Source: Didymodactylos carnosus (taxonomy: Eukaryota > Rotifera > Eurotatoria > Philodinida > Philodinidae). From it: a DNA stretch of 48,596 nt. The notes under the pieces are model-generated. The model searched no databases, was not told where the DNA came from, and was given only the letters and a program-made list of their open reading frames with translations. The stretch is taken from the NCBI GenBank assembly GCA_905250885.1, contig CAJNOQ010000507.1:1-48596 (forward strand). The letters run 5' to 3'. A program made the position numbers and the translations under genes. The stretch's first letter is position 1, and every line of letters begins with the position of its first letter. Below, piece by piece: positions 1 to 12,304 of the stretch.

Positions 1-710
<710 letters not shown>

Positions 711-1703
711 TCACTTGCTTTTTTCATATTTCTTCGATGTTATTTTTAACCATTTATGCACTGACACTAAACTGGTTAATTCATTAATATCCGCTTTATA
801 TTCATCCTGTTGTCTCATATCATATTCCCATAATAATGAACCGGATGTTCTACCATGTGCACATATAAACGGCATTTTACAATCCCTTAATTCTTGTAAC
901 AGAGTTTTACATTCAGTTTTCGATAAATAATCATTAAATTTAATTGCATTATGACATGCGAGCGATTTTAATGTTTCATACATCACTCCATTGTTTGTTG
1001 TTTCTAATAGAATATCTTCGATACATTGTTCAATAATGACATCAATTGATTTATCATTATGATGACAACGACGGCGTTGTCCCATTGTTAACAGCCATCC
1101 AGGTACACAACGAACAAGTAAACCATTGACGGTTAACAATAAATCAAAGCCGACATTTTTAAGTAACTGAATCTGATCTTGTGTAAACAAAAATTTTGGA
1201 TTATATTTGATAAATTTTGGATTTAAAAATGTGAATTGCTGTATATGATTTGATTGTGAAAAATATTCTTGTAAATTTTCAAGTAAAATTCGTTCAGATA
1301 ATGCATGCTGATCAAACACAATTAAATGTTGTTTGTGATTTTCAATGTATTTACATATTAAAAATTTACAATCAAATTGTCCGATGAGGTGACATTGTTT
1401 CAATATATGAACATTTAATGTTGGTTGAGTTGATAGTTTTATTATAGATAATTGAGGTATGGATAGTGGTTTACATTGTTGACTATATAAATATTGTTCG
1501 TTTTTGAAACGTTTTGATTGTGATTTTCGATAGAATTCTGATGATGATTGAAAAACACTTTTTTGTTGTTTATGCAATAACAATTGCTTCAAATATAATG
1601 TTGACGCATTTTCAAGTGATTTTTTTTGATTTTTTTTATGTATCGTTAATGGTTCAATATGTTCATTGAACTTTTCACGTGCTGCTAAATAAGCAGATAA
1701 CAT
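711..1703 (-). CDS. MLH3: MLH3-like MutL protein, C-terminal endonuclease region only
   Basis: A 330-residue frame matching the C-terminal dimerisation/endonuclease region of MLH3. MLH3 pairs with MLH1 (MutL-gamma) in mismatch repair and crossover resolution in the nucleus. Visible landmarks: about 90 low-complexity residues, the start of the conserved fold at LIGQFDCKFL, the intact metal-binding endonuclease motif DQHALSERILLE (DQHAx2Ex4E), LACHNAIKFND, and PFICAHGRTS near the end, all in MLH3 order. The first ATG at 1703 sits directly behind a splice-acceptor-like TTTTAG, so it may be an internal codon of a longer gene, or the acceptor could take a spliced leader. Only about 400 bases separate it from the divergent gene at 2100, and no GHKL ATPase sequence is seen there. 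The frame is therefore a truncated gene, or its 5' exons are missing or misassembled. Family call is confident; completeness is not. Confidence 0.85.
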   Translation of the reverse strand: MLSAYLAAREKFNEHIEPLTIHKKNQKKSLENASTLYLKQLLLHKQQKSVFQSSSEFYRKSQSKRFKNEQYLYSQQCKPLSIPQLSIIKLSTQPTLNVHILKQCHLIGQFDCKFLICKYIENHKQHLIVFDQHALSERILLENLQEYFSQSNHIQQFTFLNPKFIKYNPKFLFTQDQIQLLKNVGFDLLLTVNGLLVRCVPGWLLTMGQRRRCHHNDKSIDVIIEQCIEDILLETTNNGVMYETLKSLACHNAIKFNDYLSKTECKTLLQELRDCKMPFICAHGRTSGSLLWEYDMRQQDEYKADINELTSLVSVHKWLKITSKKYEKSK

Positions 1704-2099
1704 CTAAAAGCAAAAAAATATTCTGCAAAAAACTGATAAGCAAACCTAATAATTCTAATTATTGTTATTTGGTTGATTCAGATATTAGTAATCTTAGAAA
1801 CTATTGTCTTGAATTTAAGCAAGGACATCTAATTTACAATAATAAAAGGTCATCAGACAGATGTACCAGCGAAAAAAGGTAAACAGGATCAACAGGTAAA
1901 TCGATGATGATCTCAAGAAATATTAGAATAGTTCAATATTTCGCGCGTCAGTCTTTTACGCTCTTCAAAAGCAAGATACGTTTTCGTGTTTCAGTGTAAT
2001 GCATTTAGGTTTACTAGTTTTTTTTTAGTAGCTAATGGAAATTGATGACAAATTACTCCTGACAAACTTTACTGCCGAAGCTAGTGCAGTATTAATACA
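1704..2099. other. Short divergent intergenic region
   Basis: About 400 bases between the MLH3-like gene (minus) and the next gene (plus). A bidirectional promoter is expected from the head-to-head layout, but I see no defined motif. A 67-codon plus-strand frame (1679-1882) overlaps the MLH3 5' end and looks non-coding. Confidence 0.5.
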
Positions 2100-3993
2100 A
2101 TGACTGATGTAAATTTTCGAAATTATGATCAAGATTGTGATAGGCCTGATGCTGTTGCCGGTCGTTTAGCAGCATTAAGAAATATACATGTTCGAGAAGA
2201 AATTTGTAACGTTGCAAGAGCTTTACAAGCAAAATATAAGGAAAGAGTAAGTTTAGATTATGTAAAAATGCCCTATTAACGACACATTTTACGGCGCTAA
2301 TTGCGATCTGTTTTAGTTACCAGTTCTCTATCTTGTTGCGACTGTATCTTACGAACAAGTCTGGAAGAGACAGGTATATAGCAGTAGTATTCTCTTCTTA
2401 AAGTATTAATAACTGAAATTTTTAGCCTTTATCACCAAACGATAAAATTCACCGAGATGCGGTCGGTTATGGTCTCATGTACTACGAGCAAAATATGTAT
2501 CGCCTGGTATGTTATGTATTTGATGTTTTCTTACTTAGTCACCTAATTATCTATAGGTTAGAGTATGCTGGGACTAAAACTTAGGGACGAACTTAATCAG
2601 AAGTCTCGCAATGTTCAGATTGATGGTTCGGGCTTAATAGATCCTAAAACCATCGCAGCATTAGAATGAAAGCCTTCTACTTTTTCTTTTGCTGTAAAAA
2701 CTTCTGCTTATTGGATGAAGGTTAATCCTAAGATCATCCACTGATCGTGACATTCCTGAGCTTAATCCAAGCGTATTGTTTAATTTTGATTGCCCTTCTT
2801 TCCTTATAAATCTTCTAATATCTAATGAGAAAAAAAGTGAAGAACGAAACGTATGGCTGACGGAGACTCTTCTGTATTCAGTTGTGTCCTGAATTCATCT
2901 ATATGGTTTTTGTGAATGTAGGCGCAAGCCGAAGCACTGTCTGGCCTCTATCCACCACATGATGCCGTCAACTGTTGTGATCAAACATGTCCTATACATC
3001 ATGAACAACCTTGGCAGAAAGAAGAGAAAGATCTGCCTCTATCGTTGATATCGAACGTAAAATCAGATTTGGTTAATCAAACAAAACGGTGGGACGAAAG
3101 CCTTTTTAGAACGTCAAATGAACGATCGATTCAAGATACTATAATACGATCAACAGAAATGAATACAGTACAAGTACAAGAGTTAAAAGATACTATTTCT
3201 GCAACATTTCTCACTGCTGTTTCAAATGATGTGGCTTCTGTCGATTCCAAAAATGCTGCATTATCAACGTTTAGCGGAAGCGATATTTCTCAACCGCAAC
3301 CACCATTAGGGTCGATACCAATGCAGTCAAGAATCATTAAAAGTTTGGTAGATGCAATTATAGATGGGCAGAAAGGAGAAGAGCATGCTGCAAAGAAGAG
3401 CGTTGTGCCAAAAATCAAAATTGTTCGCCCTAACGAAGCTGATTCACCTGGCTATGACATTACGTTAGAAAGTCAAGTGATACCCACTGGGAAAGATGTC
3501 GATGTGACTATATTACAACAAAAATCAGCCGATGTACAGTCATCCAAAGAAAGTCTTTTATCAAAAGGTAGCAACAAAGAAAAAGGGATGAAAAAAAACT
3601 TAAAACCAGAACGACAAGGTATGGTAGTGTACAATTATTATGGACAGTATGAAAGGTCTTAGTATAGTAAGGTAATTAGCATTTTTTATTCTTCAATGCT
3701 TCAGTATTGTTATTTCAGAGAAGAAAACACAGCCGCGAAAAAAACATAACATGGAACATTCATCTAAAGTAAAGGTGATGAACAGTAATCAGAAAATCAT
3801 GAAGAAGTTGCTCACTTTTTCCCGGCTGTTTTCAGAAGAAGAAAAAGCGATCTTCGAAGAAAGAAGAAGAGAAGAAAAACAGGTTAGTTTTTTGATTATA
3901 GATGATAAATACTCCAAAAAGCCTGCTTGTGTAGTGAAGACAAAACAAGAATACAATAAGATGATATTTATTCAGTTTCTGGCAGATCACTGA
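2100..3993 (+). CDS. Unrecognised multi-exon protein with Cys/His cluster
   Basis: Exons 2100-2246, 2317-2373, 2426-2506, 2922-3618 and from 3719 join with all splice phases agreeing (introns of 70, 52, 415 and 100 nt, all GT-AG). The start ATG at 2100 opens the frame after an in-frame gap. If the last exon is read through without further splicing, it stops at 3993 and the protein has 418 residues. The first 125 residues look like a folded domain, ending in a Cys/His-rich patch, NCCDQTCPIHH (about residues 112-122), that could bind zinc. Residues 130-330 are Ser/Lys-rich and low in complexity, and the C-terminal part is strongly basic and helical (EEEKAIFEERRREEKQ). I do not recognise a family. 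A donor at 3883 offers an alternative end; joined to the acceptor at 4220 it stops after nine more codons, while the longer open frame there needs another phase. The 3' structure is therefore uncertain, and a decayed gene is possible. Confidence 0.6.
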
Positions 3994-4220
3994 ATCTCTT
4001 ACCTTTTGTTATATTTCAGCACTAACTTCTTTGTTTTCAAGAAGTGCAGGAATCGAGTGTACTTTAGGTGTCTGTTTAGTCAATCTACTTCTATAACATT
4101 TCTAGTTTGTAGTATCGTCTTGAATAGTTAGATTTTTTGGCAAAAAGTCTAATGACTTATCACTAGTTGGCGTTGGAAATCCTAACATTTTCCAGCTAGT
4201 ACGTCTTAACCACATTACAG

Positions 4221-4437
4221 GAGCCCCTCAAAGAAATCAAAACGAAGTAGCAGAACAAGACTAACACAGAAAGATGATAAGAAGAAGGATAAAAGCAAAA
4301 ATTATACAGCCGATCAACCAATAGATTGTAGCACTTTTGAAATTCAAAAACAGTTTAGCAACGATAGTTTAAATACAATTAATGATGATCAATTCGATGA
4401 AAAAAACTTTGATATCAACAAACGTTAGTATACCGCT
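4221..4437 (+). CDS. Candidate additional 3' exon of the upstream gene
   Basis: Directly after an acceptor (ACATTACAG, ending 4220) lies an open frame of about 70 codons that ends at a TAG at 4435-4437. It begins SPSKKSKRSSRTRLTQ and turns acidic toward its end, resembling the charged C-terminus of the gene at 2100. The frame needs two bases carried over from the previous exon, while the best upstream donor (3883) is in phase 0. Either another donor is used (a weak one with the right phase lies at 3975), or a frameshift separates this piece. Confidence 0.4.
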
Positions 4438-7400
4438 ATTTTACATTCGTATTATATGAGAAAAACCATTAATAAATATATATAATCCATCTATTTTGCA
4501 TTTGAGGAACTTAAAGAGTACAGTGACGGTATTTACAAAATATCTGATGCCTGCAGGACTATAAAACAATTGCTCAAATCATACCACACATGCCAAGAAT
4601 ACACTGACCAAAAGTGTTCCAATAGTGCTGGTACTTTTATTTAAAGAGAAACGTTACTCTCAGCGAGATTGTACCAATTGATTTATAACAATATGTGATG
4701 TTGGTTGATTATTCCTATGTATCAGCTTTGAGAGTGGGTCTGCGGATAAAAGGAAAGTACGCCTCTGTGCTGTGTGAAGTTTGCGTTTAATTTTTTTTCA
4801 CTTGAAGACCAAGCGTAGACGAAAAGTCTAGTTGAATTTGATTATGGAACAGTTTAAGATGTCAGATTACAAAGCCCTACAGATGGACGCAGGATGTGGT
4901 CCGTCTATATCAACCACTAGTTAACTGATTTCGATGCTCTTCTACTAAACCGATCTTCATGTAGCTTAGCACTGTGTTTCTGTCCTCAAGCACACCAGTA
5001 AGGCTCTCAGCCCTTGGAAAGGAGATTTCACTATGTGCAAATTACAAGAACTTTTCCAAAATAAGAAGTATAGCACAAAATATATTATTTTGACAAAACA
5101 ACAGGATAAAATTCAGATTAGGACGAATGAAAACGTAAAATCAGCAAAACAATGGATTAATAGCTTACCAAAATAAACCCCTTGATATCCCAGGCAAATT
5201 TCAGCATATTACCATAGTGCGCCACTCCTAATCATTCGTCGTTCACCTTCTTGTACCCAGATTTTTTCGCTTCATAGGTGAATAAGCATCAGGCTACTGG
5301 ACGCATTCCACACAGACTTTATTCGTCAATAACACTTCATCAGATCGAAAAAATTCAGTCTCACTTCTTCACAGGCGTAAGCCGTTAAATAAAATGAATT
5401 TTTGGAAAGATCTACAATTGGTTTCGATAAAGGAAGATAATGATATCTGCTAGTTTGTGCCTGACAATTTCTTACCAAAATACTATTTGTTCTTTGTTTA
5501 TGTATAGTACGTGTAGTCCATTTTTTTCTTTGTCCTTCTCTTAATGAAATATTTAACTGAATACGAATGTGTCGAGAAAAAATAGTATAACCGTTCTCTA
5601 TTGATATTACATATCTACTATATCAGAAAAATAAGGAAAAAAATGGATAAAGACTGGAATCATTAGTAAAATCTAAGCGAGAAGTTTCATTTAGACCTAA
5701 AATTGAGACAGACTAAAGTAAAATACATTTACTATTCATTTCAAAATAGAAGGCGAGTTACGGTAACTTGAATAACTCTCGAATGGAAGTAGATAGCCAT
5801 CTGCAGTTTTTGGTATTTGATAGAGGACAGTAGGGGCTATAATTCTATGGGAAAATCCAGTCTTCTGAAGAGGTCTAACACGGTGTAACTTTCGAAAAAA
5901 ATGTCCGAGCCTGCCGTTCCAAAAATCTGCGTAGCAAAGTGCTGCTCTAAACACATGTGGATCTACAACAGATGCCGTTCCACAATCTGGCGTAAGTTCC
6001 AAGTCTCCATCTGCTGGGTTCTGGCACTACAGGCAATCTTCAGGGACCTACCTATCGGCTAAACCTGGAATCGGGAAACCTTGAAACACATGAAACATAG
6101 GTTTTCGAACACGAGGAATTTCGTAGTAATGTTTGTTTTGTTGTCGAGATTAAAAAGCTTTAAAGTATGACTTTTTTCAGAAAATTCGGATTTTTCCGCT
6201 GTGACCGTACTAAAATAAAAACCTTCTACTATCCGTTCATAAAAAGAATGATAAAAAATGACGAAAAAGCTTTTTAACAGAAAGAGCTAGAATGATGCGG
6301 TTTTCACTATCGAATAGAGGAGCTGATGGGAAGTGAAACTATGAAAAAATCAGATCTCCAGATGAGGTTTTCCATGCTAAACCTTTCAAAACGAAGTCCA
6401 CTTTTAGGAAAAAAGTGATTTTTAATCTTAGAATGTTGATTCTATCCTCTGAAGTGTGCTCTTAAAACTGCACAAATTCCATCTCTCTATCTCTTTTGAC
6501 TCGGGAGTTACAGACATTTTCCGAGGACCTATCTACCCTTCACAGTTTTGGCTTGGAAACTACAGAAAGAGATGGACTATAGGTTATTGACATCGCTGAT
6601 CATCGTGGCAATGTTTATTTTCGTCCTCAAATCACAGAAAGTTCAGCTGAGTCAATTTTCTCAACATACATCTTTTCTCCTTTCGTTCTGTTTTGAAATG
6701 GATAGTCGTTTTCTGTATGTACTTGTAAATTGTTCATTCTTTTAAATACTGTTCTGGTGTATTTTGCTTTCCGGGTACATTTGTGATCCGATCAATGAAA
6801 ATTTAGAACTAAGCATCTCCATATATTAATGAAGAATTGGTGTAGATCATTAAAGCACCGAAAATATGCTACCTTTCACAGGTCATTCTATGCACCGACA
6901 AGTATATCGCCACTGTGAGATCATGTTGTTGTCGTCTACTAGAGACTTACAATGTACCGGACTTTAAGGAAGGATTCGAGTTTCGTTTTCTTAACCCGTG
7001 CAGGCCTCGATCATATATATCATTTATCGATAACTTTCCCAGGGTAATAAAAAATACTACTTACAATTTCAGACAGAAATAATAGAGTAGATTGACACGT
7101 CATCGATGCCAGGCAGCGTCAATTACCGATGGCATGTCATGCGCAGTGGAATTGTTTTTGTAGCGGCAAGGGGGGGGGATGACATGCTTTTCTCTGGAAA
7201 TGTTATTAAGTTCAATAATCTGTACAGGCATTTTCTAAAGCACCATCATTATTTAATTATAAAATTTTTATCGATTTTGTAAAAATAGAAAATTTATAGT
7301 GCTAAACTATTCATTAAAAACCAAAACAAATTGGACAAAAATAAGATAAATCTTAAAAAACGAGTATTTATAAAAAAGAGCGATGATAAACAAAAGACAT

Positions 7401-8324
7401 ATGACGACTATGTTTTCTGTTGCACAAACTTAATTTTTCAATATTTCACGATCGAGTGCTTGAATTTCATCAAGTTTGCAAATAAAAATACGTAAGACTT
7501 TTAATGAAAATTCATCCTGGAAAATAAGCATATGTAAGGAGACCATCGAAAGTCGTTTATGTTTTATCTCAATTTACCTAAGAACTGATCAGTTTAGATA
7601 AATTTCGCTTTTACTTTTTTATCCTTACTTCACGGTTGTAGGACTGACTAAGTCAGAAAATAGACAGTATTTTGCTTCATTTTTTTCATTCTTTTTGTAG
7701 TTTACCTGACAACTTTCGTCTGTCGTCTACATGATACTATCAAGATCATCTTGTGTTAAATTTTTCTAATATTCATTGTATTATCGTAGCCAGCCGTTGA
7801 TATCGAATATGATTCTCGTTGTTTTTATTGTTCACATATCCGTCTAATATTCTCTATCATTTGACTACCACATTGAATCATTTCATCAATAAAACCCTAA
7901 CAATAAATAATCATAAGTTTTTCTTATTCATTTATGCAAGATAGTTTTAAAACTACCGTGCCAGTTTCTCGTATTCACTTAATCGTTTATAAGTATAACT
8001 TAATTCATTATTCATTTTACTCAATGAAGCTTGAGTTTTCATATTAAAGGTGATTAATTGTTGTTTAGACCAAGGTCGACAATTAACTATTACATTGTTC
8101 AATTGTTCATACGACATTGACACAATTATTGTTCATTGTATCTTAACTTTGATTGAATATCATTAAAACGAAGTTTCTTATTAAATATAAAATAAAAATC
8201 ATATCGTGATTAAGTGAAATTTATCAACAAAAACTTGTTTATGTATGGTGTATACAACAAAAACTTATTTATTCATTAATTCAAACGTAACGAATCGTTC
8301 ATATTAATTGTTCAAAGATTATCA
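4438..8324. other. Gene-free AT-rich region
   Basis: No frame here looks coding. The two largest (5736-6002 minus, 6548-6745 plus) lack recognisable motifs or splice context. Diverged direct repeats appear near 6010-6060 and 6480-6535 (both contain a GACCTA box), suggesting old repeat debris. A G run occurs near 7170. Confidence 0.5.
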
Positions 8325-8332
8325 GTTCACTA

Positions 8333-8752
8333 CAGAGCTGAGCAACTCCGGCTAGATACAATTCAAACTTTGTTTCAACTCCGAATTAAAATCTATTTGT
8401 TCTTTTTTCTTGCTGTTTTTTAATTTGTCCGTATAACGGTCATGTTTCCTTTTATAATAGTATACATAAAAAAAATCATCATAATAAATTAAAATTACAT
8501 TTCAACAATGCTAATTTTGAAAGCATATTCTTCGTCGTAGTAGATGCTACGATATGATCGAAACCCAAAACCTGATTGTGAAAAAACACGCTCCACAGGA
8601 GCTGATGCAGTCGGGGTTGAAGAAATTTTTAACCGGAGTTTCGGAGTTGGAGTTGGCAAAATCTGTCATCAACTCAACTCCGGTCGTTTAAAAAGCAAAC
8701 TCCAGCTCCGCAAAAATAGAGCTCAACTCCGGAATTGAGTTATCCAGCTCTG
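8333..8752. mobile_element. hAT-type MITE, 420 bp, with 8-bp target-site duplication
   Basis: The element begins CAGAGCTG and ends CAGCTCTG. The terminal inverted repeats continue as AGCAACTCCG versus (reverse complement) GATAACTCAATTCCG. The interior is filled with short alternating GGAGTTGGAGTTGG / CAACTCCGG motifs. It is flanked by GTTCACTA (8325-8332) and ATTCACTA (8753-8760), an 8-bp duplication with one difference. The 8-bp duplication and CAG...CTG ends are typical of the hAT superfamily. It is too short for a transposase, so it is non-autonomous. Confidence 0.85.
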
Positions 8753-8760
8753 ATTCACTA

Positions 8761-11155
8761 CTATTCAAAGAGATACCAATACATGACTCAATTCTCTCTT
8801 ATTAAGCTTTGTTACAAAATCATTGTAAAACAGTACGATCTTTTATAATTACAGTACGATTATAAAAGAATCTTGTACGACTGATAGTTATCAATTTTTG
8901 CAATTCTTCAAATGTCTGTGCATATCGAATATCTGTTGTTTCGTTATCTCTGGTTATTGCTTGTAATTGATGTCTGTATGACTCAATCTATAAACATGAA
9001 ATCATCTAAGAACAAGCTAACTATTTTAAACGTAATGAAATAGCTAACGATTCTCACAATTTTTCATTTGTTTCATTTAATTTTGACCATTCATCATCAA
9101 GACTCTGTAAACAGTACATAATGTTACCCTTTAAAACCCAATGTCCTCTCAAATGGACAGTGGCATTATCATTATAACAAACTGAAGAAGCATTGTTTGA
9201 AAAAACTAATCTTATATCGGTTGTAGATTGCCTATCGAATGATAAAAAGATATTTTGTTGATGTTTTATGCTAGGTGAGATATTTAAATTTTAAGTTGAA
9301 GAATATTTTCGAAAAAATTTAATGTTTTTTGTGTATTTTAGGAAAAGTTTTCTTTTTTCTACAACTTTTTATTCAAGAACTTTTCAAAAATATGTAGGGA
9401 GGTGTGCTTTTTCAAATTATGTCAGCTGAAAAAATTATTGTTTAAACTGTAGGGTGCTGATGGTACCAAACGAAAGCTCATATTTTGCTGGATTTCGGGC
9501 TCGTTTTCTTGGTTATTCTTGATTTTCTTCACCATGTGAGTTCAATTTTCTGCCTCAACTTCCTCAAACTTAATGGTCTAAACTCAGATATGTTTGGTCT
9601 TTGACTTCTAACGAGAATTTTGGAAAAAATAAATTTTAAATTTAAATTATAAAAACTTAACTTTTTAAAAAAAGAAAAGTAATTTTTTTCGAGCATGAGA
9701 CAGTCATATCGAGGTCTCATATGTTCCATTTTCATAAGCGGTTTACGCAAAACCAAGCATTGAAGCCTTAGAGACTCAAAGTTTTAACAACAAAATGAGG
9801 CAGATACGTACTGCTGTGTGCACAGGTATTACTGAATTAAAAATTCTAGATTTCTTTCAAATAAATTCTTCTATTTATAGTGAAACAAAAGATTGTATTG
9901 CAATCGAAGACAATTAACCTAAAACACTTACGTTTTTCAAATCAAATAGAATTTACTTGAAAAATACAAAAGTGTCTCGTTGTATTGTGACTTAATTTAG
10001 CAATTTAATATCAGGTCTTTTGAATAAGAAAACAGTATCGGAGATGGTTAATAATTAGTTGATTTTATGCATAATAATTAGCTAAATGACATGCAGTCGT
10101 TATAAAAAACTCAGTATCGATGGTTCTTAACGTATTGTATACACTGACATACTAAAAAATAACTAAAAGTAATTAGCAGTCTTCGATTTGGTTTTTCTGA
10201 AAACAGCCTGAAAAATCAAGTTAGTCAGAAAGCCTCCGAAAACCATTTTTCCATGGAGAAAAACTCAAATTACTGAGAGGACCTCAAAAATACAAAAAAC
10301 CGTCCTCTGTGATGAAATTGACTTTTTGAGGTTGTATTGAAAGATGGGGTTCGAACTAGTATTTTTCTGTATCATCCTTGAAAACTGATTTGGAAAAAGG
10401 TTTTCAGTTCATTTTAGAGGTAAGTACTAATCCGCCACTGTCTGTTTGTCCGACCGTCAGACAAACGAGTTGGTTTATGGTAGTTTTAAGCAAATACTAG
10501 AATGCCGCTTTACTTAATAAATTGCATAACAGCCATTTTCCTTTGTATCAGATAAAAAGATTTAGCCATGAAAAGTGATTAGCCGTTATCAATAACATCA
10601 ATAACGACGATTTTTACTTTCTTCTTCATCGTTGTTGTTCTGCGTTCCTTATTTTATGAAGAATTAAAGAAAAGTTGTTTTTATCCCTTTTCCTCCGAGG
10701 AAGTTCAAGATTGGATCTAGCTGACCCCAAGATCGCCGAAGAGGTCTAAGTTTTTATTTTTATTTTTATGTTTTATTACTGTGAATGTTTGCTTTTTTCT
10801 TCGTTTTATATAAGCTTCTTTAACAATTATAAACTGTACAGTAAGAGTAAAATAAAAGTTATCTGGCCGCAACGGTCAAATTTTTCCAACATTTTCTTTA
10901 CGTGCCTTCTTTAGAATACGGAACAACTTTTACGTTTGCTCCGAGGAAGGTCAAAACTGGATCTAGTTGTCGACAACACTGTCTGAACGGACTAAATGAA
11001 AGCCATCTAAGTTGTTCTCCCAATACAGAAAAAAAAGTTGTCTGCTTCGATGAACAATAATCATTCATTCCGGCTATGCAGTATCTTTTAATGTTCACCA
11101 CCTTTCCGCAAATGTAGCAAAAAAAATCCAGCAATTAACAGGAAAAAAATACTAT
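8761..11155. other. Gene-free region with diverged direct repeats
   Basis: No supported gene. About 30 bases at 10693-10722 recur in direct orientation, with substitutions, at 10939-10968 (both contain CTCCGAGGAAG and GGATCTAG). A small hairpin with GTTTGTC / GACAAAC arms lies near 10445. The minus frames at 9529-9756 and 10898-11134 carry no recognisable signal. Confidence 0.45.
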
Positions 11156-11498
11156 CACTGTAAATCTGAAAAACGAAACGTTCGTGGTTTTTTCACCTAC
11201 TTTTCTCTGAACCACATACAAAAGATCGTCGATCATTGAGTAAGGTCCGTGAAGTATGTAATCATCGGCTTTTGAACCTGGAAGTTGTCAGTCCGAACTG
11301 TAATTTTTCACGCACTTTAATCAATATTTTCACGCAAAAATTACAGAGCTGACTCACAACTTCAGGTTGAAAAGCCGTGATTACATACTTCACCTTACCC
11401 AACGATCGATGAATTTTGTATATGGTTCAGACAAAAGCAGGTGAAAACACCACGAACGTTTCTTTTTTCAAATTTTCTCGCTACAATTTTTTACAGTG
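11156..11498. mobile_element. Foldback (inverted-repeat) element at duplication border
   Basis: Left arm about 11156-11315 and right arm about 11340-11498 are imperfect reverse complements over about 155 bases. The element starts CACTGTAA and ends TTACAGTG. Matching landmarks in both arms include AACGTTCGTGGT, AGTATGTAATCA and CTGTAATTTTT. There is no coding capacity. Its right end is followed at once by the first base of homology between the two large duplicated segments. I see no clear target-site duplication. Confidence 0.8.
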
Positions 11499-12243
11499 TG
11501 GTACAGCTGACATTTTCTGTCACAGCACCCGCTAGATTGTCATGGCATCAGACTGTGCAACAACACGTTCGTGTTTCACATTTTTCCACATATCTATTTA
11601 GTAGTCTAACTACCACCATATCCCTCTCCTAATGAGCTTCTATAGGAGAAACGTCTCGGTGAAACTGCATAAACAAGCGGTTTGAGAAAAATGTTATCCA
11701 GAGACGTGAATACTAGTTGTGTTCGACTGAAACCGACATCCATCGTCTACCTCACACTATTTCCTCACAAAAAAAGTGTCGCACAATTTTCGATTTTCAA
11801 TGGAGGCACTCGACATTTGCAGCAAACGATCTGATTTGTTCTTTACCATTCTTCTCCTATCTCTCTCTCATCACTTTTCTAGCGGTTTTTTGTCTGCGTT
11901 CCTTACTCATTCGTGCATTTTTCGCTACACTCATTATTGTTCTTGCCTTCGTTTCTAGACGGTGCGCAGTATGAAAGAACGACGCCTCATTTCTGTTTTG
12001 GTTATACTTACGTTTGCACGGTTTGAGTTCTTCTCTGAATATTAAGCACTCTCTAGGCTATTTCTTCGAAACTGGAATTTGAGGTTTGCACTGTTCGACG
12101 TGAGAGAAGCAAATATTCTCTTAATCAAAAACGTTTTGCTTGTTCTCCGACAATTATTATTACCGGACTGATTTGTAGATAATCAACCAGTTCTAAATAA
12201 AGTCGATTTTTTATTTGAAAAAGGCCATCATACAAGTGAAGAA

Positions 12244-12303
12244 GTAAGCGAGAAATTGGCTTCCTTCGTTTGTTTTTCGCACAAAGTTTTCCTTCTTCTT
12301 TAG
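12244..12303 (+). other. Probable 5'-UTR intron or spliced-leader acceptor
   Basis: GTAAGC at 12244 and a pyrimidine-rich stretch ending TTCTTTAG at 12303 bound a 60-nt intron just before the start codon at 12305. The size matches the other short introns. The same acceptor could instead receive a trans-spliced leader if this organism uses one. An identical signal lies at 23039-23098 in copy 2. Confidence 0.55.
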
Positions 12304-12304
12304 C

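Noticed and set aside
5736-6002. 88-codon minus-strand frame
   Set aside because: No recognisable motif, no splice context, and it overlaps diverged repeat sequence.
8544-8738. 64-codon frame with GVGVG-type repeats
   Set aside because: It lies wholly inside the hAT MITE and translates its subterminal repeats.
11717-11974. Frames of 60-85 codons upstream of the AT-hook gene (also at 22512-22769)
   Set aside because: They lie in the shared 5' flank; two overlapping frames are open there only because the sequence is pyrimidine-rich, and neither shows protein-like features. Identity between copies is due to the duplication and gives no coding support.
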